Shown in pieces: positions 21,280-31,696 of a stretch of DNA of 48,425 nt. The DNA lies in assembly GCF_030694325.1 (NCBI RefSeq), contig NZ_JAUXYO010000207.1, positions 1 to 48,425 on the forward strand, read 5' to 3'. The stretch is from Allobosea sp. GTDB lineage: Bacteria > Pseudomonadota > Alphaproteobacteria > Rhizobiales > Beijerinckiaceae. How positions within the stretch are numbered: the first letter of the stretch is position 1; each line of letters starts with the position of its first letter. The notes beneath the pieces were generated by a model, which saw nothing but the letters and a program-made list of their open reading frames with translations, did no database searches and was not told the DNA's origin. The position numbers and the translations under genes are program-made.

Positions 21280-23890
21280 TCACGATTCTCCCGGGCACCA
21301 CGATGATCTTGCGGATCGCACGGCCGTCAAGCGCCTTCGTCACGACATCGGATGCGCGCACCAGCGCCTCAACGGCGATGATATCCGCATCGGCCGGCAC
21401 GGTCACCTCGGCGCGCTTCTTGCCGTTGACCTGCACGGGCAGGACGATGCTGTCGTCCTTGAGCAGGGAGGCATTCGCGGCCGGCCAGGCCGCCTCGCCA
21501 ACGAGCCCGGGCTGGCCCAGCACCCGCCAGCATTCCTCCGCCAGATGCGGCATCATCGGCGCGACGAGCTGCGTTACCACGACGCCGGCCTCGTGCAGCG
21601 CGAACGCCATGTCGGCCGGCAGGGCCGCGGCCTCGGCGGCCGCGTCCAGCGCCTTCCCGATCGCGTTGGTCAGCGTGTAGACATGGGCGATGCAGCGGTT
21701 GAAGGCGAGCCGCTCGATATCGTTGCCGACGGCGTCCAGCGCCCTGTGGGTGGCCTTCCGCAGCGTCTGGGCCGCTTCCCCGACCGCGGCCGGGGTCGTT
21801 GCGGCGTTTCCGGTCCGCTCGCCAATTTCGTTCAGGAGCCGCCACAGGCGCTGCACGAAGCGCGCAGCGCCCTGCACGCCCTCGTCGGTCCAGATCACGT
21901 CGCGATCGGGGGGCGAATCCGACAGCATGAACCAGCGCGCTGTGTCGGCTCCGTAGGAGGCGATGATGTCGTCGGGATCGACGACATTCTTCTTGGACTT
22001 CGACATCTTCTCGATGGCACCGATTTCAATCGGCGCGCCGGTGTCGACATGGAAGCCGCGGCGCTCGCTGCCCTCGGTCTCGATGCGCACATCGCCCGGC
22101 TCGACCCAGTTGCCGTCCGCGTCGCGATAGGTCTCGTGGACCACCATGCCCTGCGTGAACATGCCGTCGAAGGGCTCGTCGAGCCCGGCATGGCCGGTGG
22201 CCTTCATCGCGCGGGTGAAGAAGCGCGAATAGAGCAGGTGCAGGATCGCGTGCTCGACGCCGCCGATATACTGGTCGACCGGCAGGAAGCGGTCGACGAC
22301 GGCGCGGTCGGTCGGACTCTCCGTCCGCCACGGGTCCGTGAAGCGGGCGAAGTACCAGGACGAATCGACGAAGGTGTCCATCGTGTCGGTTTCGCGCCGG
22401 GCGGCCGCGCCGCATTGCGGGCAGGCGACGTGTTTCCAGCTCGGGTGATGGTCGAGCGGGTTGCCCGGCCGGTCGAAGGAGACGTCGTCGGGCAGCTGCA
22501 CCGGCAGGTCGGCATCGGGAACCGGCACCGTTCCGCAAGCGGAACAATGAATGACAGGGATCGGGCAGCCCCAGTAGCGCTGGCGCGAGATGCCCCAGTC
22601 ACGCAGGCGGAAATTGACCTTTCGGGCGGCCACGGGACGGTTGCCGCGGGTCTCGCTCTCCAGACGCCTGGCGACCTCCTCCTTCGCCTGCGCGATCGTC
22701 AGGCCATCGAGGAAGCGCGAATTGATCATCCGGCCGTCGTCGACATAGGCCGTGTCGGTGATGATGAAGTTAGCCGGATCGACGCCTTCCGGCGCGACCA
22801 CCGGGGTGTTGCCGAGGCCGTACTTGTTGACGAAGTCGAGGTCGCGCTGGTCATGCGCCGGGCAGCCGAAGATGGCGCCCGTGCCGTACTCCATCAGGAT
22901 GAAGTTCGCGACATAGACCGGCAGCGTCCAGGACGGATCGAAGGGGTGCGCGACCCGCAGGCCGGTATCGAAGCCGAGCTTCTCGGCCTTGTCGATGTTC
23001 TCCTGGGCCGTGCCGGTGCGCTTGCACTCCTCGATGAAGGCCTGCAGGGCAGGGCTCTTGGCGGCGACCATCCTGGCGATGGGATGGTCCGGGGCGATGC
23101 CGAGAAATTTCGCGCCGAAGAGCGTGTCGGGCCGGGTCGTGTAGACCTCGATTTCGTCGGCCTCGACGGCTTTCGATTCGAGCGCGAAACGAACCAGCAG
23201 CCCTTCCGACCGGCCGATCCAGTTCTTCTGCATCAGCCGTACCTTGTCGGGCCAGCGGGTCAGACCCTCCAGCGCGTCATGCAGCTCCTGGCCGAAGGCG
23301 GTGATCCTGAAGAACCACTGCGTCAGCTCGCGGATCTCGACCGGCGCGCCCGAGCGCCAGCCCTTGCCGTCGATGACCTGCTCATTGGCGAGCACGGTCT
23401 CGTCGACCGGGTCCCAATTGACCTTGGCGGTCTTGCGGTCGACGAGCCCGGCTTTCAGGAAGTCCAGGAACATCTTCTGCTGGTGGCGATAATAGGACGG
23501 GTCGCAGGTCGCGAGCTCGCGGCTCCAGTCGAGCGAGAGGCCCATGGACTGAAGCTGCGTGCGCATCGCCGCGATGTTGGCATAGGTCCATTCGCGCGGA
23601 TGCACCTTCTTCTGCTTGGCGGCGTTCTCCGCCGGCAGGCCGAAGGCGTCCCACCCCATCGGGTGCAGCACGGCGAAGCCCTTGGCGCGCTTGTAGCGCG
23701 CCACCACGTCGCCCATCGCATAGTTGCGGACATGGCCCATATGGATTCGGCCCGACGGGTAGGGGAACATCTCGAGCACGTAGTAGCCCGGCCGCGGGTC
23801 GTCGTTGCGCGTCTCGAAGAGCCTGCGCTCCTGCCAGACGGCGCGCCATTTCGGCTCGGATTCCTTGGGATTGTAGCGTTCGACGGCCAT
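21266..23890 (-). CDS. leuS: Leucyl-tRNA synthetase
   Basis: [30 protein letters not shown] (HIGH) and [16 protein letters not shown] (KMSKS); 874 aa. Confidence 0.98.
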   Translation of the reverse strand: MAVERYNPKESEPKWRAVWQERRLFETRNDDPRPGYYVLEMFPYPSGRIHMGHVRNYAMGDVVARYKRAKGFAVLHPMGWDAFGLPAENAAKQKKVHPREWTYANIAAMRTQLQSMGLSLDWSRELATCDPSYYRHQQKMFLDFLKAGLVDRKTAKVNWDPVDETVLANEQVIDGKGWRSGAPVEIRELTQWFFRITAFGQELHDALEGLTRWPDKVRLMQKNWIGRSEGLLVRFALESKAVEADEIEVYTTRPDTLFGAKFLGIAPDHPIARMVAAKSPALQAFIEECKRTGTAQENIDKAEKLGFDTGLRVAHPFDPSWTLPVYVANFILMEYGTGAIFGCPAHDQRDLDFVNKYGLGNTPVVAPEGVDPANFIITDTAYVDDGRMINSRFLDGLTIAQAKEEVARRLESETRGNRPVAARKVNFRLRDWGISRQRYWGCPIPVIHCSACGTVPVPDADLPVQLPDDVSFDRPGNPLDHHPSWKHVACPQCGAAARRETDTMDTFVDSSWYFARFTDPWRTESPTDRAVVDRFLPVDQYIGGVEHAILHLLYSRFFTRAMKATGHAGLDEPFDGMFTQGMVVHETYRDADGNWVEPGDVRIETEGSERRGFHVDTGAPIEIGAIEKMSKSKKNVVDPDDIIASYGADTARWFMLSDSPPDRDVIWTDEGVQGAARFVQRLWRLLNEIGERTGNAATTPAAVGEAAQTLRKATHRALDAVGNDIERLAFNRCIAHVYTLTNAIGKALDAAAEAAALPADMAFALHEAGVVVTQLVAPMMPHLAEECWRVLGQPGLVGEAAWPAANASLLKDDSIVLPVQVNGKKRAEVTVPADADIIAVEALVRASDVVTKALDGRAIRKIIVVPGRIVNVVL

Positions 23891-23985
23891 GGCAGCGGGC
23901 TATTCTTGCATCATCGGAGGTGCCGGGACTAGGACACCATTGAGGCGGCGCGGTCAACGCCGCGCCGGGCATACGAGGGCACGCG

Positions 23986-24651
23986 ATGAGCGATACGGTG
24001 AAGCGATGGAGGGAAACCCGGGCGGCGATCGCGCGGGCGGCGCGCGATGTCGAGCGCGATCCCGATTCGGTTGAACTGATCGCGGTGTCCAAGACGATGC
24101 CGGCCGAGGCGATTCTCCCGGTGCTCGAGGCCGGCCAGCGCGTCTTCGGCGAGAACTATGTCCAGGAGGCGAAGGCGAAGTGGCCGGCGCTGAAGGAGCG
24201 CTTCCCCGATGCGCAGGTCCATATGATCGGGCCGCTGCAGTCGAACAAGGCGCGGGAGGCGGTCGAGCTCTTCGACGCGATCCACTCGCTCGATCGCGAA
24301 AGCCTGGCCAAGGAGTTGTCCCGCGAGATCGCGCGCAGCGGCCGGGCGCCGACGCTCTATGTGCAGGTCAACACCGGCGACGAGCCGCAGAAGGGCGGCG
24401 TCAGCCCGGCTGAGATCGATGCGTTCCTCGAGAGCTGCCGTGTCCATCACGGTCTGGTGATCGAGGGGCTGATGTGCATCCCGCCCGCGGAGGATCCGCC
24501 CTCGCCGCATTTCGCGCTGCTGGCGAAGATCGCGGCGCGCCACGGCCTGCGCGGCCTGTCGATGGGCATGAGCGCCGATTACGAGGCGGCGATTCAGCTC
24601 GGCGCGACGCATGTCCGCGTCGGCAGCGCGATCTTCGGCGCGCGGGGCTAG
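23986..24651 (+). CDS. YggS-family PLP homeostasis protein
   Basis: ELIAVSKTMPAEAILPVLEAGQRVFGENYVQEAKAKWPALKERFPDAQVHMIGPLQSNK. Confidence 0.93.
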   Translation: MSDTVKRWRETRAAIARAARDVERDPDSVELIAVSKTMPAEAILPVLEAGQRVFGENYVQEAKAKWPALKERFPDAQVHMIGPLQSNKAREAVELFDAIHSLDRESLAKELSREIARSGRAPTLYVQVNTGDEPQKGGVSPAEIDAFLESCRVHHGLVIEGLMCIPPAEDPPSPHFALLAKIAARHGLRGLSMGMSADYEAAIQLGATHVRVGSAIFGARG

Positions 24652-25031
24652 CGCTTCAGCGGTTCCCCGACATCGATGCGGTTGCCGTCTGGATCCTCGA
24701 AGACGAAGGCGCGAAGGCCGTAATCCTTGGCGCGAAGGCCTTTGACGATCCGCAGACCGCGCTCCCGGATGATCGCATGCAGGGCGTCGATGTCCTCGAC
24801 CAGCATGTGGGCCACGGCAAAGGGCGCCGGCCTGTGGTCGCGCTGCAGCGTCAGATGCAATTCAGCGGCATCGCGCTTCAGGATGACGAAACCGACCGGT
24901 TGGCCATTCTCAAAGGCTTTGCTGAAGCCCATCGCGCCGACATAGAAATCACAGGCACGCGCCATGTCGGCAACGGCGATGGTGGGGGCGATTCGGCCGA
25001 AACGGAGGGTGTCAGGGGCGAAATTGGTCAT
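24648..25031 (-). CDS. VOC-family (glyoxalase/bleomycin resistance-like) protein
   Basis: IAPTIAVADMARACDFYVGAMGFSKAFENGQPVGFVILKRDAAELHL...FVFEDPDGNRIDVGEPL. Confidence 0.85.
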   Translation of the reverse strand: MTNFAPDTLRFGRIAPTIAVADMARACDFYVGAMGFSKAFENGQPVGFVILKRDAAELHLTLQRDHRPAPFAVAHMLVEDIDALHAIIRERGLRIVKGLRAKDYGLRAFVFEDPDGNRIDVGEPLKR

Positions 25032-25144
25032 GATAGTCTCGAGCTTGGAAACCGTAGCGGGTGCGGGACGGTGCCCGCGTGGCCGCCGGAGGGTTCCCGG
25101 AGAGGGTCGAGACGGTGCTCGCAGCCTCCATAATTCGGCTTGAT

Positions 25145-25774
25145 CTATCTGACCAGCATTATGCAGCGCTGCGCCAGCCTTGGCAGCACCTTCGCGAAGA
25201 CATGACGCTCGACCGCGACGCAGCCCGCCGTCGGGGTGAAGCCGGGGCGGGCGAGGTGCCAGAAGATCGCGCTGCCGCGCCCCCGCACGACCGGGGCGTC
25301 GTTCCAGCCGAGTTCGACGATGACGTCGTAGAGATGGTCCTCGCGGGTCAGCCGCTCCTCGGCCTCGCCCGGCGGGCGGTCGATCAGGCGGTTGTAGCGG
25401 CGATCCGCCATGTCGTCGCACCAGGCGTCGCGCGGGGCGATGATGCGCAGCGGCAGCAGGCTGTGGGGCCTGATAATGCGGTCGGCGCGGTAGAGCACGC
25501 GGCGCAGCGGTAGATTCGCGCGGGGCGTCCGGCCGTCGCCCTCGCGCTTCAGCGTGCCGATCCCGGAGCGGCCGAGCGCGCAGGGAAAGACCGCGCCACC
25601 GGCGACTAGAAACCCCTTCCTGCGGTCGCGGACCGAGGCGAAGACGCGCAGGGCGGTGAGCAGACGGGGGCGCTGAGGGAGGGGGCGAAAGCCGGCCCGA
25701 TCACGGTTTCTCACGGGAATTCCATAGCGCGTGACTTGCGGTCGCGATTCCGCGGGCTCATGGTGACGGCTCAT
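25145..25774 (-). CDS. L,D-transpeptidase (YkuD) family protein
   Basis: GRSGIGTLKREGDGRTPRANLPLRRVLYRAD...IFWHLARPGFTPTAGCVAVERHVFAKVLPRL catalytic His/Cys region; 5' end uncertain. Confidence 0.8.
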   Translation of the reverse strand: MSRHHEPAESRPQVTRYGIPVRNRDRAGFRPLPQRPRLLTALRVFASVRDRRKGFLVAGGAVFPCALGRSGIGTLKREGDGRTPRANLPLRRVLYRADRIIRPHSLLPLRIIAPRDAWCDDMADRRYNRLIDRPPGEAEERLTREDHLYDVIVELGWNDAPVVRGRGSAIFWHLARPGFTPTAGCVAVERHVFAKVLPRLAQRCIMLVR

Positions 25775-25779
25775 TTCTC

Positions 25780-26481
25780 GTGCGAACGATCCCCATGCCC
25801 GCCGTGCATCATATCCTGCTGGTCGACGACGACCAGACCCTCCGAGACGCGCTCGCCGAGCAGCTCGCCCTCTATGACGAGTTCAAGCTCTCGACCGCCG
25901 GGACGGCCACGGGCGCCGTCAAGGCGGTGCAGGCGGAGCGCATCGACCTCGCCATCATGGATGTCGGCCTGCCCGACATGGATGGGCGCGAGGCCGTGAA
26001 GCTGATGCGCAAGAACGGCTTCAAGAGCCCGGTGATCATGCTGACAGGCCAAGGCTCGGATGCCGACACGGTGCTCGGGCTGGAAGCGGGTGCCAACGAC
26101 TATGTCGTCAAGCCGTTCAAGTTCGCCGTGCTTCTGGCGCGCATCCGCGCCCATCTGCGCCAATACGAGGCGAGCGAGGACGCGGTTTTCCAGGTCGGCC
26201 CCTACACCTTCCACCCGGGCTCCAAGCTGCTGGTCAGCGAGAAGGGCTCGAAGACCAAGCTGACCGAGAAGGAAACCGCGATCCTGCGCTTCCTCTACCG
26301 GGCCGGGCGCAAGCCGATCGCGCGCGAGGTGCTGCTGCAGGAGGTCTGGGGCTACAACAGCCAGGTCACCACCCACACGCTCGAGACGCATATCTACCGG
26401 CTGCGCCAGAAGATCGAGCCCGATCCGGGCAATGCCCGCCTGCTGGTGACGGATGCCGGCGGCTACCGGCTCAACCCCTAG
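25780..26481 (+). CDS. OmpR-family response regulator (CenR/OtpR-like)
   Basis: HHILLVDDDQTLRDALAEQLALYDEFKL..., IMDVGLPDMDGREAVK, winged-helix TLETHIYRLRQKIEPDPGNARLLVTDAGGYRLNP; start may be Met 25795. Confidence 0.88.
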   Translation: MRTIPMPAVHHILLVDDDQTLRDALAEQLALYDEFKLSTAGTATGAVKAVQAERIDLAIMDVGLPDMDGREAVKLMRKNGFKSPVIMLTGQGSDADTVLGLEAGANDYVVKPFKFAVLLARIRAHLRQYEASEDAVFQVGPYTFHPGSKLLVSEKGSKTKLTEKETAILRFLYRAGRKPIAREVLLQEVWGYNSQVTTHTLETHIYRLRQKIEPDPGNARLLVTDAGGYRLNP

Positions 26482-26484
26482 GAC

Positions 26485-26949
26485 ATGGCCCTCGACGACG
26501 ACATTGCCCTGCTGGCCCGGCAGCCGCTGCTGGGCCTGATGGAACGCGATGCACTGAGGCTGGTCGCTTTCGCGGCGGAGAGCCGCATCCTGAGGGCGGG
26601 TGACGTGCTGTTTCGCGTCGGCGAGCCGTCGGACGGCGCCGTGCTGGTCATTTCGGGGGCGGTCGCGCTCGACAGCCGCGAGGACGGGCAGCCGGCGCAG
26701 GAGATCGTCGGTCCCGGCGCCCTGATCGGCGAGATGGCCCTGTTCACGGCGGTCGCGCGTCCGGTCACGGCGATCGCGCGCGAGCCGACGCAGGTGATGC
26801 GCCTGTCGCGCAGCGTGATGCGCCGCGTCCTGGCCGAATCGCCTGCCTCGGCGGAGGCCGTCGCGGCGGCGATCAGCGACAGGCTGCGTGGCTTCGTCGA
26901 GCAGCTCTCGGCCGTGCAGGAGGCCCTGATCGCGATCGACCGGCGCTGA
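26485..26949 (+). CDS. Stand-alone cyclic nucleotide-binding domain protein
   Basis: RAGDVLFRVGEPSDGAVLVISGAVALDS...VGPGALIGEMALFTAVARPVTAIAREPTQVMRLSR; no HTH follows the domain. Confidence 0.85.
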   Translation: MALDDDIALLARQPLLGLMERDALRLVAFAAESRILRAGDVLFRVGEPSDGAVLVISGAVALDSREDGQPAQEIVGPGALIGEMALFTAVARPVTAIAREPTQVMRLSRSVMRRVLAESPASAEAVAAAISDRLRGFVEQLSAVQEALIAIDRR

Positions 26950-26956
26950 GCTTTCC

Positions 26957-27772
26957 TCAGAGCTGCAGCGTCGCCGTCACCGGGACATGGTCGGAGGGCC
27001 GTTCCCAGCCCCTCGCCTCGCGCAGGAAGGTCACGTCGCGCAGCGTCGGCTGCAGCGCGTCCGACAGCCAGATATGGTCGAGCCGGCGGCCGCGATTCGA
27101 CGCTTCCCAGTCGGCGGCGCGGTAGCTCCACCAGCTGTAGAGCTTCTCGGGTTCCGGGCGCAGCAGGCGCGCCGCATCGGTCCAGCCGCCTTCGGAGCGC
27201 AGCCTCTCCAGCGTCGTGGTCTCGATCGGCGTGTGGCTGACCACGTCGAGGAGCTGCTTGTGGCTCCAGACATCGTGCTCATAGGGCGCGATGTTGAGGT
27301 CACCGACGAGGATCGCCGGACGGTCGGTGGGGCGCTTCGTCACGTTCCAAGCTCCGATCTCGTCGAGGAAGGCGAGCTTGTGGGCGAATTTCTCGTTCTT
27401 CGCGGGGTCGGGGATGTCGCCGCCGGCGGGGATGTAGAAATTGTGGATGGCGATGCCTGCGGCGGCACCGGCGGCGGCATCGAGCACGACGGTCATGTGC
27501 CTGGCGTCGTTGCGACCGCACATCGCCATCGCGTCGCGTTCGCTGAAGGGCAGCTTCGAGACGATGGCAACGCCGTTATAGCCCTTCTGCCCGATGAAGG
27601 CCTGGTGGACATAGCCCGCTTTCTCGAAGGCCTTGGCCGGAAACTGCTCGTCCGGCGTCTTGGTCTCCTGCAGGCAGAGGATATCAGGCGCATGGCGGCC
27701 GAGAAAATCGGTGACCATGCCGATGCGCAGCCTGACCGAGTTGATGTTCCAGCTTGTGACGGTGAGTTGCAC
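26957..27772 (-). CDS. xth: Exodeoxyribonuclease III
   Basis: LTVTSWNINSVRLRI...PDILCLQETKTPDEQFP...LVGDLNIAP...RRLDHIWLS; likely GTG start near 27772. Confidence 0.92.
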   Translation of the reverse strand: MQLTVTSWNINSVRLRIGMVTDFLGRHAPDILCLQETKTPDEQFPAKAFEKAGYVHQAFIGQKGYNGVAIVSKLPFSERDAMAMCGRNDARHMTVVLDAAAGAAAGIAIHNFYIPAGGDIPDPAKNEKFAHKLAFLDEIGAWNVTKRPTDRPAILVGDLNIAPYEHDVWSHKQLLDVVSHTPIETTTLERLRSEGGWTDAARLLRPEPEKLYSWWSYRAADWEASNRGRRLDHIWLSDALQPTLRDVTFLREARGWERPSDHVPVTATLQL

Positions 27773-27856
27773 TGAGGTCGTCCGGCGAGAAGGGTGCCGG
27801 AAACTCATCCGCTGGCACGCAAAAGGCAAGATGCCTGATTAGGCGCCGGCCAACCC

Positions 27857-28714
27857 TCAGAGCTTGCGCTGGTAGTCGATCACGAAATTCTTGGCGTCGG
27901 GCCGCCGCTGCGTGTCGAGATTGTAGAGCGACACGGTGGTCTCGTAGCCCTGCGGATCGACGACGACCCATTGCCGCAGCACATTCGCCGCGAGGTCGAA
28001 CTTCAGTGCGATCTTGGAGGTTCCGCCAAGCGTCGAGCGATCCTCCAGCCGCAGCGTCAGGACGTCGCCATCGACGGCGGCACCCGTGATCGTGCCCTCG
28101 CGGGCCAGATCCATGCGCTCGCGCACCAGGAACTTCAGCGGAGTCTGGCCGAGGGAATAGATATCCTGCGTCGCGAGGCGCTTGTCACGCACGGCCACGG
28201 ACGTCCCATCCGCGATCACCTCGATCGTGGCGGGCGGCTCGTACTCGAAGCGCATCTTGCCGGGCCGCTGGATGTAGATGCGGCCCTCGAGACGGCGGCC
28301 GTCGGCGGCATGCTGGATGAAGTTGCCCTGCAGGGTGGTGAAACTGTTGAGATAGGCGTTCAGCCGCTCGATCGCCTCCTCGCGGGTGGCGGGGGCGGCT
28401 GTGCGAGCGCGCGTCACGGGCGCAGTCGGGGCCGTGCGTGTGGCCTCCATGACGGTGGGGGCCGCGGCCCCGACGGAGGCCGCCTGCACCGTTGCCGCCT
28501 CCGCGACGCGCGGCAGGCCGAGTCCCGGCGGCCGCATCGGCGGTAGCGGGAGGGCACGGGGAGCGGCAGGCTTTGCAGCAGCGGGCTTGGGCGGCAGGAT
28601 CTGGAGCGGCTGGGCGGCGAGCGGGCTGGACAGGGCCAGGCCGGCGAGGCATGCCAGCACCGTGACGCGGCTGTTGAGCGCAGCCCTGGTCCGTCGCGTC
28701 GATGTCGGTGCCAT
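27857..28714 (-). CDS. LolA-like outer-membrane lipoprotein carrier protein
   Basis: Signal peptide, then LNAYLNSFTTLQGNFIQHAADGRRLEGRIYIQRPGKMRFEYEPP. Confidence 0.88.
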   Translation of the reverse strand: MAPTSTRRTRAALNSRVTVLACLAGLALSSPLAAQPLQILPPKPAAAKPAAPRALPLPPMRPPGLGLPRVAEAATVQAASVGAAAPTVMEATRTAPTAPVTRARTAAPATREEAIERLNAYLNSFTTLQGNFIQHAADGRRLEGRIYIQRPGKMRFEYEPPATIEVIADGTSVAVRDKRLATQDIYSLGQTPLKFLVRERMDLAREGTITGAAVDGDVLTLRLEDRSTLGGTSKIALKFDLAANVLRQWVVVDPQGYETTVSLYNLDTQRRPDAKNFVIDYQRKL

Positions 28715-28889
28715 GGGCCGGCCTTTCTCCTTGGTCGTGTGCCGTTCCCGGTCGGGTCGGCGGATCCGTGCATTCCGAAGGGGCGCACGGCTTCGTGACC
28801 TGAACGCGTCGGCTGCCGTGCAGGTTGCAGCGCGCTGATGGCAATTTGAGGACCGCAGGCGCTCCGGACAAGGCCTGCGCCGCTTGGCC

Positions 28890-31541
28890 TCAGTCCTCGT
28901 CTTCCCTCGCCCTGCCGGTTTCGACGAGGATTTCGCGTTTGCCGGCGTGGTTGGCGGGGCCGACGATGCCTTCGTTCTCCATCCGCTCCATGATCGAGGC
29001 GGCGCGGTTGTAGCCGATCTGGAGACGGCGCTGGATGTAGGAGGTCGAGGCCTTCTTGTCGCGCAGCACCACCGCCACCGCTTGCTCGTAAGGATCCTCG
29101 CTCTCGGACTGGCCCATGCCGGTCTTGTCGAAGACCGCGCCGTCCTCGGCTTCGGGGCCGGGCTCGTCCTCTTCCGAGGTGACGGCGTCGAGATATTGCG
29201 GCCGGCCTTGCGTCTTGAGATGGGCGACGACCTTCTCGACCTCGGCATCCGAGACGAAGGGGCCGTGCACGCGGGTGATCCGGCCGCCGCCAGCCATGTA
29301 GAGCATGTCGCCCTGGCCCAGCAGCTGCTCGGCGCCCATCTCGCCCAGGATGGTGCGTGAGTCGATCTTGCTGGTGACCTGGAAGGAGATCCGCGTCGGG
29401 AAATTCGCCTTGATCGTGCCGGTGATGACGTCGACGGACGGACGCTGCGTCGCCAGCACCACATGGATGCCGGCCGCGCGCGCCATCTGGGCCAGACGCT
29501 GGATCGTGCCCTCGATCTCCTTGCCGGCGACCATCATCAGATCGGCCATCTCGTCGACGATCACGACGATATAGGGCAAGGGCTCGAGGTCCATGACCTC
29601 GTCCTCGTAGATCGCCTCGCCGGAATGGCGGTCGAAGCCGGTCTGGACCGTGCGGGTGATGACCTCGCCGGCCGCGGCCGCCTCCTGCACCCGGGCATTG
29701 AACCCGTCGATGTTGCGCACCGAGAGCTTCGACATCTTCTTGTAGCGCTCCTCCATCTCGCGCACCGCCCATTTCAGGGCGACGACCGCCTTCTTGGGGT
29801 CGGTGACGACAGGGGTGAGCAGATGCGGGATGCCGTCATAGACCGACAGTTCCAGCATCTTGGGATCGACCATGATCAGCCGGCACTGCTCGGGCTTGAG
29901 CCGGTAGAGCAGCGACAGGATCATCGTGTTGATCGCCACCGACTTGCCCGAGCCGGTGGTGCCGGCCACCAGGAGATGCGGCATCTTGGCGAGATCGACG
30001 ATCACCGGCTCGCCGCCGATGGTCTTGCCGAGCCCCAGCGCCAGCTTGTGCTTGGAGCTCTCGAAATCCTGGCTCGCCAGCAATTCGCGCAGATAGACCG
30101 TCTCGCGCTTGGCGTTGGGCAGTTCGATGCCGATCGCGTTCTTGCCGGGAATCACCGCCACGCGCGCCGAGATCGCGCTCATCGAACGCGCGATGTCGTC
30201 GGCCAGCGAAATCACACGCGAGGATTTGGTGCCCGGAGCGGGTTCGAGTTCGTAGAGCGTGACCACCGGGCCGGGGCGCACCTGCGTGATCTCGCCGCGC
30301 ACGCCGAAATCCTCGAGGACGCCTTCGAGCAGCGTGGCATTCTGTTCGAGCGCATCCGTCGAGACAGCGCTGGCCGGCAGCTTCTTGGGCTCGCCGAGAT
30401 AAGTCAGCGGCGGCAGTTCGAATTCGTCGCGGTCGAGCAGCGAGGGCTGGGCCTCGCGCTGGATGCGCTTGCCGGGCTTGGGTCCGGGGGCCGGCGCGCT
30501 GACGCGCGGCGCATTGAGGTCGCGCAGGTCGAGCGGCTCGTCGTCGTCGAGGTCGAAGGGAGCGTCGTCGGCCGGCGCGGCGCGCGGTCCGCGCAATGGC
30601 GGCAGGGGAGCCGGGTCGAAGGGGGTCTCGGGACGCGGGCCGGCCTTCCGCCCCGTGCCGTCGTCGAACTGCGGCTCGCGGCGCACGCGGCCTGCGGCGG
30701 CCACGGGCTCCAGTCCGCTGCGGCCGGTGCCGGATGAGCCGGCGCCCTGCGTCGCGACGCGTGGCGCTTGCGGCAGGCGGCGCAGGATCATGCCGCGCAG
30801 GGCCATGGCGCCATGGGCGAGCCAGCCGACGAGGATCACGGCGATGCCGGGCTCGTCGTCGCGGCGGTCCTCGCTTTCCGACCAGGATTCGTCGGCCTCG
30901 TCCTCGTCGAGGGCCGGGTCCTCGTCGCCGACGAAGCCGAAGCCGGCGGCCGCGGTGACGGCGAGAATCGCGATGCCGGCATAGAGGAAGCCGACCAGTC
31001 CGCCGACCGCATTGCCGGCGATGCCGGCGAGGTTGCGCGTGCCGAAGAGGAGGCCGTCGCCGATGACGCCGCCCATGCCGGTCGGCAGGGGCCAGCGCGG
31101 CGTGGCGGGAAGGGCGCTGCCGACGGCCGCCGTGGCGGCGACGGCGACGATCCAGAGGCCGAGCTTGAGGGCGCCACGGTCGAAGATGTGGAAGCGGACG
31201 AGCCTGAGCGACCAGACGAGCGGCGGAAACAGCAGGGCGATGACGCCGAGCCCGATGAGCTGCATCAGCAGGTCGGCGACCATCGCGCCCGGCCGGCCGA
31301 GCCAGTTGGCGACGGCGCCGCTGGTGGCGTTGTTGAGGCTGGGGTCGTCGACCGACCAGGTCGCCAGCGACAGGGCGACGGCCGCCATCAGCGCGAGCAG
31401 CGCGAGGCCGACCATCTCGCTGGCGCGGCGCGACAGGAAGTCCCGCACCGGATCGGGCAGGCGGTCCATCAGCGAGGAGGAGCGTCGGATCGTGCGCATG
31501 CGGGGTTGGGCCGTCATCCAGGACTGCGGGCCGCGTCGCAT
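28890..31541 (-). CDS. ftsK: DNA translocase FtsK
   Basis: N-terminal TM segments; [89 protein letters not shown]; gamma domain at C-terminus. Confidence 0.97.
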   Translation of the reverse strand: MRRGPQSWMTAQPRMRTIRRSSSLMDRLPDPVRDFLSRRASEMVGLALLALMAAVALSLATWSVDDPSLNNATSGAVANWLGRPGAMVADLLMQLIGLGVIALLFPPLVWSLRLVRFHIFDRGALKLGLWIVAVAATAAVGSALPATPRWPLPTGMGGVIGDGLLFGTRNLAGIAGNAVGGLVGFLYAGIAILAVTAAAGFGFVGDEDPALDEDEADESWSESEDRRDDEPGIAVILVGWLAHGAMALRGMILRRLPQAPRVATQGAGSSGTGRSGLEPVAAAGRVRREPQFDDGTGRKAGPRPETPFDPAPLPPLRGPRAAPADDAPFDLDDDEPLDLRDLNAPRVSAPAPGPKPGKRIQREAQPSLLDRDEFELPPLTYLGEPKKLPASAVSTDALEQNATLLEGVLEDFGVRGEITQVRPGPVVTLYELEPAPGTKSSRVISLADDIARSMSAISARVAVIPGKNAIGIELPNAKRETVYLRELLASQDFESSKHKLALGLGKTIGGEPVIVDLAKMPHLLVAGTTGSGKSVAINTMILSLLYRLKPEQCRLIMVDPKMLELSVYDGIPHLLTPVVTDPKKAVVALKWAVREMEERYKKMSKLSVRNIDGFNARVQEAAAAGEVITRTVQTGFDRHSGEAIYEDEVMDLEPLPYIVVIVDEMADLMMVAGKEIEGTIQRLAQMARAAGIHVVLATQRPSVDVITGTIKANFPTRISFQVTSKIDSRTILGEMGAEQLLGQGDMLYMAGGGRITRVHGPFVSDAEVEKVVAHLKTQGRPQYLDAVTSEEDEPGPEAEDGAVFDKTGMGQSESEDPYEQAVAVVLRDKKASTSYIQRRLQIGYNRAASIMERMENEGIVGPANHAGKREILVETGRAREDED

Positions 31542-31572
31542 CGGCCGGTCCGATCACGTTAGGAAGCCGAGG

Positions 31573-31587
31573 TTAAGACACGCTTAA
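31573..31587. promoter_or_regulatory. CtrA-type full binding site upstream of ftsK
   Basis: TTAA-GACACGC-TTAA exact TTAA-N7-TTAA inside palindrome GGTTAAG-acacg-CTTAACC (31571-31589). Confidence 0.65.
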
Positions 31588-31623
31588 CCTTGGCGGCATC
31601 CCCCGCCTGCGACCCACTCCGCA

Positions 31624-31655
31624 TGAAAAATCCCCGGCGGTCGCCCGCCGGGGAT
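31624..31655 (-). terminator. Rho-independent terminator of glnK-amtB
   Basis: Minus strand ATCCCCGGCGG-gcga-CCGCCGGGGAT followed by TTTT. Confidence 0.85.
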
Positions 31656-31696
31656 GAGGTCGTGGCGGCCGGTCAGCCCCGGCCGGGCGCCTGTCC

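Noticed and set aside
21227-23932. 901-aa plus-strand ORF
   Set aside because: Complete antisense overlap with leuS, which has HIGH and KMSKS motifs; shadow ORF
29836-31557. 573-aa minus-strand ORF
   Set aside because: Same-strand alternative frame of ftsK, Arg/Ala/Pro-rich; frame shadow
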